Assembly: GCA_021209875.1 (NCBI GenBank)
Contig: JAGYVD010000003.1
Span: forward strand, 1,550,001 to 1,614,000
Direction of reading: 5' to 3'
Length of the DNA stretch: 64,000 nt
From: Rosellinia necatrix
Lineage: Eukaryota; Ascomycota; Sordariomycetes; Xylariales; Xylariaceae
Shown: positions 12,701 to 26,308 of the stretch, piece by piece
How positions within the stretch are numbered: the first letter of the stretch is position 1
Layout of the letters: every line of letters begins with the position of its first letter
The notes under the pieces: model-generated
What the model saw: the letters and a program-made list of their open reading frames with translations, nothing else
What the model was told of the DNA's origin: nothing
The model's database searches: none
Program-made: the position numbers and the translations under genes

Positions 12701-15700
12701 TTAAGTTTTTTAGCTTTTTATTATTTGTTTAATTAATTAAAGTTAATTTTCTGCCCGTTTATTTAATAATTAGCGTTTTTATTATTATAAAATTTATAAC
12801 GTTTTAAAACGCTTTAAATAATTATTTTTTATATGTTATAATTATTTTATTTTTAAAGCTTTCTGCTAAAACTATTTTTAGTTTAAAAACTATATTTAAA
12901 AAAATAAGTTTTTGCTATTATATTTAAAAAGCTAGTTTTTAGCTTAAAATCTGTTTTATTAGCATATTTACTTTTAATTTATATTTCTTAGTTTAATTAA
13001 CCAGCCTATAAATAAAAATATTTACAGCATTTTTTATATTTTTAAAAGCTATATATTTTATATTTTTCAGCTTTTATTTATTATTTATTTTATACCGCTG
13101 TTTATTTATTAAATTTAAAGCTTTTAGTTTTTTACTACGGCTTGTTTAATTTTACTAGCTAGTTTTTTATTTTTAAAATAAAACAGCTTTTATTAAATTT
13201 AATATTTTTAATAATAATTATTTTTATAACTAAAAATTTATATATAGTATAAATTAATTATTTTATATTTAATTAAATATTTAATATAAGCTTAAAGTTC
13301 GATTTTATATATTTGCTGTTTTTAGCCGCATGTTTTTTTTTATTAATATATATAATATTTATATATATATATCCTGCTTAAATTTAATTATAAATTATTT
13401 ATTAACGTTTTTATTTAAGCTAAATTATATTATTAATAATATTATATTAATTAATATTTAAATATATAATAAAAAATATAAAAGTTTTAAGTTTTAAAAA
13501 GCTTTTATTATATAATTAAACAGCTGTTTAAATTATTTTTAGCTATAGTTTTAATAATAAGCAGGCTTTATTAAACAGTTTATTTATTTTATTAATTATT
13601 TTTTGCTAGCTTGTTTTATATTTTTACAAGCTTTTTAATATAAAATAAAAAAGCTTATTATTAATGTTTTTGTTTTTTAGCTAAAGCTTATATAAAGTTT
13701 TATTTTTACAAGCTATTATAAAAATATTTAAATTATTTTTAATAATATGAACTATAAGCTTATAACTTTTTTTATTTAATATATAAATTGTTTAATTTTT
13801 AAAAGACTTATATAATAGTTTTACTTATTAAAAATATATATAAATTAATTTAATATATTTATTTTTAATTATTAAAGTTTAGTTCGATTTATTATATTTT
13901 ATTAAATAATTAAACAAATTTTAATATAGCTTTTAAAAAATTAAACAGGCTTTTTATTTAAAAGTTGTTTAAATACTTATTATTTTATATATATAATAAT
14001 ATATGTTTTATATTTAATATATAAAATTTTATTAATTAGCACGTTTTTAATTATATATATTAATATTTATAAAACACAGCTTTTTAAATGTTTTAATCGT
14101 TAGTATTAAAAGCTTTACAGTTTTTTTTTAGCTTAAAATTTTTTAAAATAGCTTATAAGCTAAAATATACTAAGATTAATTAAATATAATTAATCCAGCA
14201 GCCTTTTTAAAAATTATTTATTATATTTTGCTTATATTTAATATAAAGTTTTTATTTAAATATTAAAAATAAGTTTATATTTAAAAAACTAAATTATAAT
14301 ATTTAATAAATTAAACTTTTATAATATTGTTTTTATATTTTTAAAATATAATAAATAATTAAAACTATAATACTAGATTTTTTTAATTAAATAAGCTTTT
14401 AAAACAATGTTTATATAAAACTTTTTATTAACGCGATATTAATAAACATTATATTTCTTAATAAGTTTTTTTAAGCTAAATAATATTTTTAAATAATATT
14501 TCTACTTTTACTTAAAATAAAAAATTATAAAATGCTTATGTAAATTATATTTTTATTTTCAGCTAAAATAAAAATCTAAGTTTTAATAGTTTTTATTATT
14601 AATTAAATATAATGTTTTATAATTATTAATTAATATGTTATTTATTAAAATATATTTTTAAATTTAATTATAAAAACATTTTTAAATTACCGGCGATTTT
14701 TTTAATAAAGTTAAATTAATTATTATAAACATTATCTTAAAATTAAAATAGTTTAATTTTTATTATTAAAATTTATTATATTACCTAAACTCTTATTTTT
14801 TAGTTAATTCTTTTAATTAAAAATAATAATTTTACTACATAAGTTTTTATAACATATATAAAGCTACCGCTTTTTAATTTTTAAATTTTTATAATCTTAG
14901 TTTAAATTTTATTAAACTAATATATATTAGTTTTATTAATTATAAACTAAAGTTTACTACAGATTTTAAAAAGCTAGAAATAAATGTTTTCAGCTTTATT
15001 TAAATATAAGCACTTATAACTTTTTTAACCGGTTATATTATTTTAGCGCGTTTTTAAGCTTTATTATTTAAATATATTATTATATTAACTAAAAATATAT
15101 TTTATGTTTATTAGATTATTAAGCCTATAAATATTTTAAACTTATTTCTTTTATTTTTTAGCTTATATTTATAAATCATATTATTAAAAATTTTGCTTTG
15201 TTTTATTAAAATAAACATATTTTCTTTTAATCATTTACGTTTAATTAATATAATAAATTATTAGCGTTTTTAATAAGGCGTTATATAAGCATTTACTACT
15301 GCTGAAAGATTTTGAAATTACTGTTTTTAATATCTTTGTTTTTATTTTTTATATTATATTATTATTTTAACTTTATTTTTAAAAGTTTTTATAATAATTA
15401 TTTAATATTTTATTAAATAATAAGATCTTAAAAAATAAACTAACCAAAATTATATTATATAAAACAGTAATTAGGTTTTTAAATATAAAATTAAAATTTT
15501 TAATAGTTATATTAATAATAATTTTTATATATATAATATTAATTATTTTATTAATTTATTTATATATAGTTATATAACAGTATTAAAAATAACCTTTATT
15601 TTAAAACTATATAAAATATTTTATTTAAATATTTAAAAGTTTAATATTAATTTTTAAATAATAAGTTTAAAAATATTGAATATTAAAAGTTTTTATAATA

Positions 15701-16159
15701 AAAGTTTTATATAAAACTTTTTATATATATATTTTAATATGTTATATTTTTTTATTTGCTTAAAATATAGTGCTACTAATTTCTGCGTTAATTATATAAA
15801 AATACATTTAAATTATATATTAAGCTTTTATTATTAAAATTAATAAATGTTCAAATATTTTTATTTAAACATAATATTTTAAATAAATATATTAGCCATT
15901 TTAATTATAAATAGCTTTTAAAAATATCTGTTTTAATTATTATAATTAAAACTGTTATAATAAAAATAAAAGAACGTATTATTTTATTTTAAAAGATATA
16001 GCAAAATTAAAAACTTTAAAACTAAAATATAAAAATCTAATTTAAATAAATAATTACAGCTGTATTAAAATTTAAACAAACAATTTTATATTTTAAAATT
16101 AAATAAATTATTACTTTTAAAAAAACACCGGTTTAATAATAAACTAAGTTTATAATTTT

Positions 16160-16463
16160 AATAAAAATATAAATTAATTTTTAAAAAGTTTATTAATTCT
16201 TAAAAACGTAATAATATTTTAAAAATATTTAATATAAATAATTAAATTTACTAAAAGCTTTTATTTAATATAATAAGCTAGAGGTATTTATATATATTAA
16301 TTATATAGCAGAAATAATCCTTTAAATTGTTCCTGCCTTAAGCGTGTAACGCTTGCAAATACAGCATCAAAACTGCACTTTGCATATATGCATCCTCTGC
16401 TTCAGAGATCCTTAAAATAATGATTCCTGGCTTCATTGCCAAGCCGTTCCATACTACTGTTAT
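16160..16463. repeat. Right terminal repeat of A copy 1
   Basis: The inner half (16160-16310) is fully AT. The outer ~140 bp stay GC-bearing, with TTGTTCCTGCC, CTGCACTTTGCATATATGC and CCTGGCTTCATTGCCAAGCC. This is the reverse of the pattern in its partner at 8616-8919. Confidence 0.8.
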
Positions 16464-19400
16464 ATATAACAAAATAACTTTAATTTTTATTTTTTTATAT
16501 TATGTTTATTTGAGCGCTTTTAATAATTATAACATGTTTTTTAAACATGTTAATTATTAATATAACATATAATATTTTTATATTAATAATTATATTTATA
16601 GCTGCTAAAGTAGTTTTTAATATGAAAAAACTAAAATTATAATTAATTAATAAAACTTTATATTTAACGGCTATGTAAGCTTTTTTTTTGTTTTAAAATT
16701 TATTTTTGTTTTCTTGTTATTTTTTTTACGCATTTATATTTTTAAGCTTAAATATTAAATTTTCATTAAAACTTATTAAAAGTTAAAAATTAAATTATAT
16801 TAATTTTATAGCTTCTAGTTGTTTAATAAAAAAAAGAAATTATTTTAAAAAATAAGTTAAGTTTTAGTTTTTTATTGTTTAGTTTTTTTTATTGTTAGTT
16901 TTTTATAAATAAATAAAAATTACCTTATTTTTAAGCTTAATCAGCTTTAGTTTAATGTTTTAAAAAGCCGCGTTATTGAGTTATTATATATTTTAAAATA
17001 TTTAAAAAAGCTTTATTAATATTTGTTATATTTATATTTAAGTTAGCATATATTTTTATTTTGTTGTTTATTTTAAAGTTTTATGTTTTAAATTATTACC
17101 AGGTATAACATACATATTTTTGTTTTTTTATATTATATATAAAAGCTTTTTAAGGCGTTTTATTTTTTAATGTTTTATAAATAATTAATAGTTTTTATTT
17201 GTTTAGTTGTTTTTATTTAAAACATGTTGTTATATTTTTATGATATTTCTTTTAGCTTATTTATGATATTATAAATGTTTAAAAATAAATTATAAAATAA
17301 CATTAATATAATATAATATATGCATATATGTTTTTAAAGTTAAATAAAAATAATATATTTAATTTTTACAACAGATGTTAAGTTTATATTTATATGAGTA
17401 TTCAATTTCTTTATTGTTAGTAATAAATTTTTCATAGCATTAATAATATATTAAATCTGCTACTAGCTAAGATAACGTTTTAAATATATATATATTTTTT
17501 TTTTAATAAATAATAGTTTAACTAATTTTTATCAGCTTTTTAAAAAAAATTAAACTTAATTGTTTTAATTATTAATATAATTTTTATTATTATAATTATT
17601 TCTGTTATATTAATTATTAGTTTTCGATTATTAATTATTTTTATTAAAGTTATAATTTATGCAATTTTTACGTTTTTATAAAAAGCTAAATAATTAATTC
17701 TTTTATTAGTTTTAGTTATATTAATTAGTATAGTTATATTTACTGCTGTTATAACGTTATTAGTTTTTATTATTATTTTTTTAATACTGTTTTTTTAATT
17801 AGTTATATAAGCAATTTTTTAATTAATTTTTAAAATCCCAATTATTTTTAAAAAAACTTAATTTAATATATATACTTTTAAGCATTAAAAGTTATTAATT
17901 ATATAAAATATGCTGTATTTTTTGTTTATTAATTAGTTTTTAGCTAAGTTTTATAAATGGTTTTAATTTCTTTAATCTTAAGAATATATCTTTTTATTTA
18001 TTAATTTTAAAAAATAGTTTTAAAAACAGCTTAATTTTTAATTTTATATTGTTATAAATTTATATTATTATTTTATGCTAATTATTATTATTAATACTTA
18101 AAATATTTATAGCGCGTATATATTTTTGTTATTTTTATATATATTAAAATAAAATATATAAGTTTTAATATATATTATAAAACGTTAAATAGTTAGCTTT
18201 AAATTTACAAATAGCTATATTAACATTTATTATAAAGTATTATTATATTATTTGAATTATTTAGTTTATATTTTTATAATATAGCTTTATATATATAATA
18301 AAGTTTAAGTTATTATTTTCTTATAAAACTATTAGTTTTATAAAAATATTCTAAACAAAAATAAAATTTATTATTTTATCTTATATTATATTTTTTATTT
18401 TTAAAAATCAAAATAAACAGTTTATAAAAAATATATATTAATAAAAACAATGTTTTTTTTGTTATTATATTAAAATTATTAAAATTATTATATAATAAAT
18501 TAAATATGCTGAATTTTCTTTTTTTAGATTAATATCTTTATTATAAATATTTATATATTAAATATTTAATAACTTAAAACATTTTTGTTTATATTCTTTT
18601 TATTTATTTGTTTTATTTATATTATAAATAAAATTTAATAAATAATTATATAAGTTTAAATCGGCAGATATTTTTATTTTTATATTTTTTAAAATTTTTA
18701 AAGTTTTAAAGCTGTATAAATCACCGTTAGTTTAATAATGCGTTATTTTACTGCTTTTAACTTGTTGCTTAATTATTTATTAATACAAGTTTTTTTTTTA
18801 TATAAGTTATTTTTTTTTTTGTTGCGTTTTTTTTTTTGTAATAAATCGCAGCACGGTTTTATTTTTTGAAGTTTAAGCTTTATTTTATTATTTTAAACAT
18901 ATTTAATATAATAACTTGTATTATTTTAAAGCTTTTATTTATTTATTATTTTAAATAAAAAATAAATAATAATATTTTAGTTTAAGCTTATTTTTAAAGT
19001 TTCTTTTTAATTTATTATTTTCTACAGTTGCTGTTTTTAATTTTAAGTTCAGCTAGCAGTTTTATTTTAACTTTTAAATATTTAATTATTTTTTTATTAA
19101 TTTATTATTAGCTATTTTTGCTTTAAAGCATTATTCCAAGCATATAAATATTTTTTTTTAATATCTGTTAGCAAGCTTAATAAATTAATAAAATAAACTA
19201 TAATATAAAAAATAAATAAAATAAATAATTTATATTAAACAGCTAGTTTAAAATTTATAATATTTATTTTATTGCTAGTTAAAATATAAAAATATATATT
19301 AAACTTATTATTTATTTTTATTATATATTTATCAAGTTTTTTAAATATTTTTAACTAGCAGTGCTATTTAAACAACTTTTAATGTTTAAAACAAATTATT

Positions 19401-19798
19401 AATAAAAATAATATTTAGTTTTTATAAATATATTAAATATAAAAAAGCTTTTGTTTAGCTTGTTTAAATAAAAATATTTTTATAGCAAGCATATGTTTTT
19501 ATCTTTATAAAAACAGTTAAAAATAATTTTGTTTTTAAAAATTAAAATCTAATAGTTTAGTTTAGCTTTTAATAAAAAACGTTATAAAAACATTTATTTA
19601 AAAATATATTACAAAAATATAAAATATATATTATAAAAAAAACCCTAGCAAATTTAAACTAAGCTAAAGTTTTTATTTAAGCATAGGCTAAAGCTCACAA
19701 ATATAAAGCTAGGCCTAATTAAGTTATGCGTATAGCTACAGGCCACAGCACCCCAAGCGAGGGGCTTATATAAGCGCTCCTTCTACGCGCGCGTATTA
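16464..19798. mobile_element. C copy 2: lacks its left part, keeps right LTR
   Basis: The sequence resumes at the equivalent of position ~5310 of C copy 1 directly after element A and runs collinearly to the equivalent of 7540. It then continues ~1 kb into sequence that copy 1 has lost, ending in a 181-bp LTR at 19618-19798. The left ~1.9 kb of the element is absent. All frames are closed by stops and no domain is readable. Confidence 0.65.
19618..19798. repeat. Right LTR of C copy 2, GC-rich at its outer end
   Basis: It ends with a strikingly unmutated ~110 bp: GGCCACAGCACCCCAAGCGA, then GGGGCTTATATAAGCGCTCC and ACGCGCGCGTATTA. The TATA-like palindrome may be the element's promoter core. 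The matching bases in C copy 1's left LTR are mostly A/T. Confidence 0.7.
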
Positions 19799-19839
19799 TA
19801 TAATTAATAAATAAAATTTTATTTTTAATAATTAGACAA

Positions 19840-20216
19840 ACTTTCTTTTTCTTTAAAATTTTATTTTTTTATTTATTATTTTTTTTATATTTATATTTTC
19901 AAGCTTAAATATTAAATTTTAATTAAAGCTTATTTAAAATTAAAAATTAAATTATATTAGTTTTATAGCTTATAATTATTTAATATAAAAAAAGAATTAT
20001 TTTTAAAAAAAATTAAGTTTTAGTTTTTTATTATTTTCCTTCTTTTAGAGAATTTCTATTTTATTAGTTTTTTTTCTTATTAGTTTTTTATAAATAAATA
20101 AAAACTTAGCTTATTTTTAACCTTAATTAGCTTTACGATAATATTTTAAAAAAATCTGCGTTATTTTTTTATTATATATTTTAAAATATTTAAAAAAGCT
20201 TTATTAATATATATTA
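19840..20216. mobile_element. C copy 3, first segment
   Basis: It matches C copy 1 from ~5520 to ~5900 and C copy 2 from ~16690 to ~17010. It breaks off where the 358-bp repeat begins and resumes at ~26309. The left part of this copy is missing; it follows the right LTR of C copy 2 after ~40 bp of AT-rich sequence. Confidence 0.6.
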
Positions 20217-20586
20217 TTCTATATTACTAATAGGGCATACTGCGCAGTATAAATAGCATGTATTCTGAGAGGGAGCGTGAGCTTAATAAAGGTTGTTTTT
20301 AATATAAGGCCGCAGCTAACAGTGTAGGAAACATATGTTTGTTTTTTAGCGTTAAATTTAGTATATAGTCGGGCTTAAAAAGCTAGCCGGAAAAATATTT
20401 TATGTTATATATGCTATTTATTAACTAAAAAAAACTTCATTTTTTTTTAATGGCCTGTTGCTATTAAGTAATAAATAAAAAATTCAAAGCTATTTTAAAC
20501 TTAATATGCCTTAAAGTTAAAGTTATAAAAAAAAAATTAGATAATAAAGCCTTAACTTTAATAAAACTTAATTATTTATATTATTA
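20217..20586. repeat. 358-bp repeat, unit 1, with GC-rich left tip
   Basis: The unit starts near AATAGGGCATAC (20229) and contains the perfect 14-bp palindrome ATACTGCGCAGTAT (20237-20250). An adjacent second unit starts at 20587 with the same sequence after transitions (AATAAAACATAC). The end of that second unit is displaced to ~26195-26308 by a large insertion. The unit interrupts C copy 3, so it is a mobile or transposed sequence, perhaps a non-autonomous element or solo LTR. No coding potential is seen. Confidence 0.65.
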
Positions 20587-20779
20587 ATAAAACATACTAT
20601 ATAATATAAATAATATATATTTTTAAAAAAAACGTAAGTTTAATATAAGTTGTTTTTAATATAAAGCTGCAGCTAAAAATGTAGTAAATATATATTTATT
20701 TTTTAGCGTTAAATTTAATATATAATTAAGCTTAAAAGCTAGCTGAAAAAATGTTTAAATTTATGTTTTAAACATTTAT

Positions 20780-23700
20780 TTTATTTATAAATAAAATAAT
20801 AAAAATTAAAAAATATAATTAGTTTATAAAACAAAAAAAGTTAAAAATATATAACTAAATATAATTAAATAAATTTTTTTAAATAAAGCTGGTTAAACAA
20901 AATAAAAAATATAGCTAAGTTTATAAATAAAAGCTTTTTTTTTTAGCTTTTATAACTTTTTTTTAATAAATATAATAATATAGTCTAAATTTGCTTTAAA
21001 TTTAAAGCGCTAATAATATATTAACGCTTAATTTTTAATAAATAATAACATTTTTAATTTTAAATAAAAACGCGTTAGCTTGCTGCTAGCTGTTAAGCCT
21101 ACTATTATTAAAATCGTATAATAAAAATAAATTTTTTAACAAATTTTTTTTAAATTTAATACTAATTTATTATAAATTAAAAGCCTGCTATAATAACCAA
21201 ACGTTAAATTTATTATATATTTTATATTATAAAATTCATGGTTATAATTTAAAATAAATTTAATATTATCTTGTTTAAAATACAAACGTTTTTATACAAA
21301 TAATATTAATATATAAACTTTAAATATATATATTATATAAACGCTTAAAAGAAAAACTGTTTAAATAAATGTTTTAATATAAGTTATTAAAACTAATATA
21401 TAATAAATTTAATACTAATTTACTGCTAAATTAATATAAACAATATAAAAGTTAAAAAATAATAAAAATTATTTATGCGGGCTTAAACGGCCGCTTGTTA
21501 TAATTATACCGCGGTAAATATTTATAAAACGTTTTAAAGCGCTAAAAATTAAAATCTGCTGCAAATTTGCTATAAATTTAATATTAATTATAAAGCCTTA
21601 CTTTATAAAGCTATTAATAAAGTTTAAAATTAAAGTTTAAAGCAAAAACAAGTTAAAAAAGCTGCTGCAGCAAAAGCTTTTAATAATAATAATAATAATA
21701 ATAATAACAGCAGTAATAACAACAATAACAGCAGCTATAATAACAATAATAACGTTAAAAGCAACAATAATAAAATAAGCGGTAATAAAAATAATAAAAA
21801 TTGCAGCAAAAAAAATATAAATTTGCTTAATAAAAATCTTTTTTTAAATGTTCTAACGCTAAAAACTGTTAATAATAAATAAATTAGCTGTAAATTAAGT
21901 TTAAATTTAATATACAATAGCTTAAACGTTAAATAAAAATTATATAATATAAAATATTTTTAAATAGTTTAATTATTTAATATTTTACTATAAATTTAAT
22001 ATAAATTTAATATATAATAATATATATTTTTTTTATTTAATAGTTTAAAGCAAATTTGCTGCAAATTTATTATATAGTTAATTAAATATGCTGCTGTTAG
22101 ATTTTATTAAAATTAAAAGCAAATTTATAATAAATTTAACGTTTATGCTAGATATGTTTATTTATCTGCTAATAAAAATAAATTTAACGCGAATTTAATA
22201 TTAAATAAGTTTTTAAAGCGGAACAACAAATATAACTAAAGTTTAATTTTTTATTAGCTATTTAAGCTGATACAGCAAGTATAGCTAAAGTTTAGTTTTT
22301 TATTAGTTTTTATAATATAAAATAGTTTAACCTTGTGCTAAATATAAAATATTTATTAGTTTTTAATATTTCGGCTAAAAATAATTTATAATAATATTTT
22401 ATTATATTTAATATTTAACGGCTTAAAAGTTTTATATTATTTTTATTTATACTTATATTATATATATATTAAATAACGTTTTATTTAAAACTATAATTTA
22501 AATATATCTTGCCATTAATTTTTAAACATAATAAGCGGTTTTATAAGATTGAAAATGTTTTATTTTTTAAACAAACGTTATATATAAAATGAAAAAATAA
22601 TAATAAATCGCGTATATATATTAAAATAGTGCTTTATTTTAAAAGGTTTATTATATAAATAATTAAATATAATAAGCTGTTTATAACGCTTATTATTATA
22701 TTTATTATAAAGCGTTTTTTATTTGTTTTTTGTTTTATATAGTAGTATTTAAAAATAATTTTAATAAGCTTAAAGCAGCTTATTTATAAAGCTTTTATAA
22801 GTTGGATTTATTATATATAATTTTGTTTAGCTGTAAAAAACTATGTTAAGGTATTATAAAAGCTGCGTTAATTATTAATTTATTATATAAGTTTTTATTC
22901 ATTATAGCTTTATTTAATATTAGTTCGGTTAAAAGTTGTTTTAAAATTAAAGCTTTAATAAAATTGCTTTATTTATAAAAAAAAATATGCTGCTTTTTAG
23001 GTTAAACGCTTAATATATAAATATTTAAAGATTTACGAGTTTAAAAATAAATTAATATAGACTAAACAGAACGTAAATATATATTTGTTTAAAATTAAGC
23101 TTTAAAGAAGCTGTTATAAAAGCTAAATATATAGTTATATATATATAAAATAAAAGTTTATATTAACACAGGCTAAGCTGGCCTGTTTTAATAAAAGTAT
23201 TAGTTTTTATATAAGTTTATTATTACGTTATATATTCTTTAAGTTAAATTTATTAAACCTGTATATAATAAACAAATATAATTATTTTTAAAATAAAATA
23301 AATTATTGTTTTAGATTTTGTTTAAAAAACGTAAAGTTAGGTTATTTTTAATAAAAACTATTAGTTAAAGCATAAATTAATAAATATTGCAAATTTAGTT
23401 TAAAATAAAGCATTAGTTAAGCTATTATTTTATAATATAACTTATTTAATTTAAAAGCAAATATTATTTTATATAATTAAAACAAATATTTCGCGAAGCA
23501 AATATAATAATAAAAATTTTTTTATAAATATATTAATTAAACCGGCTTATATAGCTATCTTATTTATATAAATAATTATAATATTAAACGTTTAATATTT
23601 AAGCTAATATTAAAACGCGATTTAAATCGCTATAATTTTAAAAATATTAATATTTTATAATATTTTATTTTTAAAACATAAATAACTATAAGTTTAGTTT

Positions 23701-26170
23701 TTAAAATAAATAACGTTATATATTAATTATAAATATTTATTTCTGTTTTAAATTAAAATTTATTAAACTTTAATTTTAAAACGTTTATAAATAAATAATA
23801 AATAAAACAATAGTTTATATTTAATATAAGTATTTTATTAAAATTTTTAAAACGTTAAACTATTAAATAAAATTTTATATTATATATTTAAATAATAATT
23901 AAAACAGCTATAAATTAAATTTAAACAGCAATATTTATATATTATATAAAAAGCTCTGCTAATTAAAATTATTATAACGTAAAAGCTTAAATAGCTTATA
24001 AATTTTTTAGTTTTTTTTTAAAATATCCGCGTTTTTAATATTATTTTAAATATAATTTATTTTATTTTTGTTTTTTTATTAACAAGCTATACTTATATTA
24101 AAAACGTATTAATTTTAATGTTAAAAATTTTTATATAAATGCTTTTATAGTTTTTATTATAGTTTAAAATTAAATTTAACGCGTTTAAAAACAGTTATAT
24201 TTTTAATAAATATTAAATATTTTTAAATATATAATATAAATATTATCAAAATAAAATCGTTTAAATAATATATTATTAATATAAACAGAAAAAGTTTTTA
24301 AAATTTAATATAAATTTTAGCAAATAAATTAAAAATAAAAAAGCTGTATATAAGCTAAATAAAAAATAATTTTTATAAAAAAACCTTAATTTTTATTTAA
24401 ATTTAAGCAGCGTTTATTATAAAAATACAACTAGAACTAATTAAAGCGCGTTTTTTAATTTTTTTTTAATAAAATATACGTTTAAGCCTGCAGCTTAGAC
24501 TAAATCGAAAACTTATTATATTATTAAATATTTAAACGCTGTTATTTTAAGTTGGATTTAATTATTAATTAAGCTGTTTTTAAAAAAAACAAGTAGTATA
24601 TTTAGCGCTATTTTTTAAAAGATTTTAAAACTAAGCTTAAAAAAAACAAACTAAGCCTGCGGAGCTGTTTTATTTTATAATCTGATTTTATATTAAATCT
24701 GTTTTAATTTATTATTTAATTATTAAATAGTTTTTATTAGCTGATTTTAAATTGCTTAAGCAGCTAAAATTAAAATAACTTTTACAGCTTAAATATATTT
24801 TATAATATAAAATATTAATTAATAGCTTTTTTAAATTGCTTAAATAGTTTTCTAACGTTTTCTGCTAAAAATTAAGTCGAAACAAAAATAAAAAAGCTAT
24901 AAATAAAAAGTTTGTTTAGTTAAAAACTTTAAACTTTAATATTATATTTACCGCGGGTTTAAATAATAGCTTTAAAGCTAATATTATTATTTTAATAATT
25001 AGCAGTATTTTAAATTATTTTTAAAGCAAATATAGGTTAAGTTTTAATTAAATTGTTAAATTATAACTAAGTTATAAAACAGCCGACTTATTTTAAGCTT
25101 TTTATTTAGTATAAATTAGTTTTTTACATATATTTTTGCAGCAGCAGCATATATATTTACAACAGCATAAAACTAAGCTGGCTTTAATACAGTTGTAATT
25201 ATTTTATTTATTACAAAATTTATTTCTTTAATAAAATATATTTAAATATAAATTGCTTTTAATTTGGTCTATTATTAAACTAACGTATTTTAATGTTTTT
25301 AAAGCTGTAATTAATAAATAGTTAAATTTTTATTTTTAATTTTGTTTTAATTATAAAACGGCTATATATAACGTTATTAAATAATATTTTATATAAACTG
25401 CTGTAAAAAAATTACTGTTTTTAATTTATATATTAAATTTAGCTTATATATTATATAAGTAAAATCGTTTATAGCTCAAGCTATATACGATTATAATTTA
25501 AATAACCGTGTATAAATTGTTATAAAATTAAAAACTTTATATTTAAATAAAAATATTATTTATATTATAATATTTTTTTAAGTTTATATATAAAACTATA
25601 GCCACGTTTAAAATATATATATTTTTTCTTTATAGCTTAACTAAATTTATTAATTTAACGTCGCTATAAAATATTATTATAATTTGTTTTTAATCGACTT
25701 TAAAAAACTAGCCTGCGCTTAATTAAACTATAAAAAATAACTTATATATTTTAGCAGATTTAAAATTTAAATTTAAGCTTTTTAAACAAGCTAAACTTAA
25801 CCTGATTTTAAATTTAAATCAGCTTAATTAAAGTTTTTTTTTTTTTTTAAGTTTAAAACGCTACAAATAAAAGCATAGCTTACGTTAAACGATCTTTTTT
25901 TTTAAAAACAAAAAAATGCTTGCTATATTAGCTCTAGCTTATTTTTTTAAAAAAAGTTGCAAGTTTAATTTAATATAAATATACATCAGTAGTAAACTAA
26001 AAATTATAATATTACTTATATTATTAAAAAGTTCGGTCTATATAATTACTAAAAATAAAGCTTTAGCTTATTTATTTTTTGCTGCGTTATTAACTTTAAA
26101 ACAAAAAAACATCGTTGCAAATATAATATTATTACAGCTTTTAAACGTTTTTTTAATATCAAAGTATATA
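20780..26170. mobile_element. D copy 1: ~5.4 kb degraded element inside the second 358-bp unit
   Basis: The second copy of the 358-bp repeat begins at 20587 but its tail appears only at ~26195-26308. Offset arithmetic (5722 minus 358) gives ~5.36 kb of inserted DNA. The exact ends are uncertain by ~30 bp. The segment at 21103-21610 recurs at 2887-3391. Near 21660-21800 lies a run of AAT/AAC/CAG triplets. Everything is extremely AT-rich with stops in all frames. Neither terminal repeats nor protein domains could be made out, so its class is unknown. Confidence 0.55.
21658..21800. repeat. AAT/CAG triplet-rich tract in D
   Basis: The tract contains GCTGCTGCAGCAAAAGC followed by (AAT)n, ACAGCAGT and (AAC/AAT)n triplets. 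The minus-strand open frame over 21735-21917 is Leu-rich low complexity produced by this repeat and is not considered a gene. The tract resembles the triplet arrays in A and B. Confidence 0.7.
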
Positions 26171-26194
26171 ATCTGTTATTTTTTTTTTGTTTTA

Positions 26195-26308
26195 AATAAA
26201 CGAATTCAGGGCTATTTCAAGCTTAATATGCCTAAAGGTTAAGGTTGTAGAAAAGAAAATTAAGTGGTAGAGCCCTGACCTTAATAGACCCTAATCAATT
26301 TATATTTA
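26195..26308. repeat. Right end of the displaced second 358-bp unit
   Basis: It matches 20473-20586 base for base apart from transitions and is much less mutated. It keeps CAGGGCTATTTCAAGC and GGTAGAGCCCTGACC. CAGGGCT at 26207 and AGCCCTG near 26277 form a 7-bp inverted pair ~60 bp apart. In unit 1 the same arms read CAAAGCT and AAAGCCTT. Confidence 0.7.

Larger units (their letters stand above)
8616..16463 (-). mobile_element. A copy 1: 7.85 kb element with 304-bp direct terminal repeats
   Basis: It is bounded by direct repeats at 8616-8919 and 16160-16463 and is collinear throughout with 50003-57899. The interior is T-rich on the plus strand and has an array of CTG triplets (9649-9739), i.e. 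CAG on the minus strand. The terminal repeat has a TATA-like stretch placed as expected for minus-strand transcription. All frames are shattered by stops, so no protein domain can be named. The tips form an imperfect ~14-bp inverted repeat (AACAGAGGTGTGGA / TCCACAC..GGTT in the best preserved copy). The flanks do not match: F lies to the left and the interior of C to the right, with no target duplication. Confidence 0.75.

Noticed and set aside
26207..26280. CAGGGCT...AGCCCTG as terminal inverted repeats of a tiny hAT-type element
   Set aside because: The same segment is part of the 358-bp repeat (20481-20560), and no 8-bp target duplication is visible.
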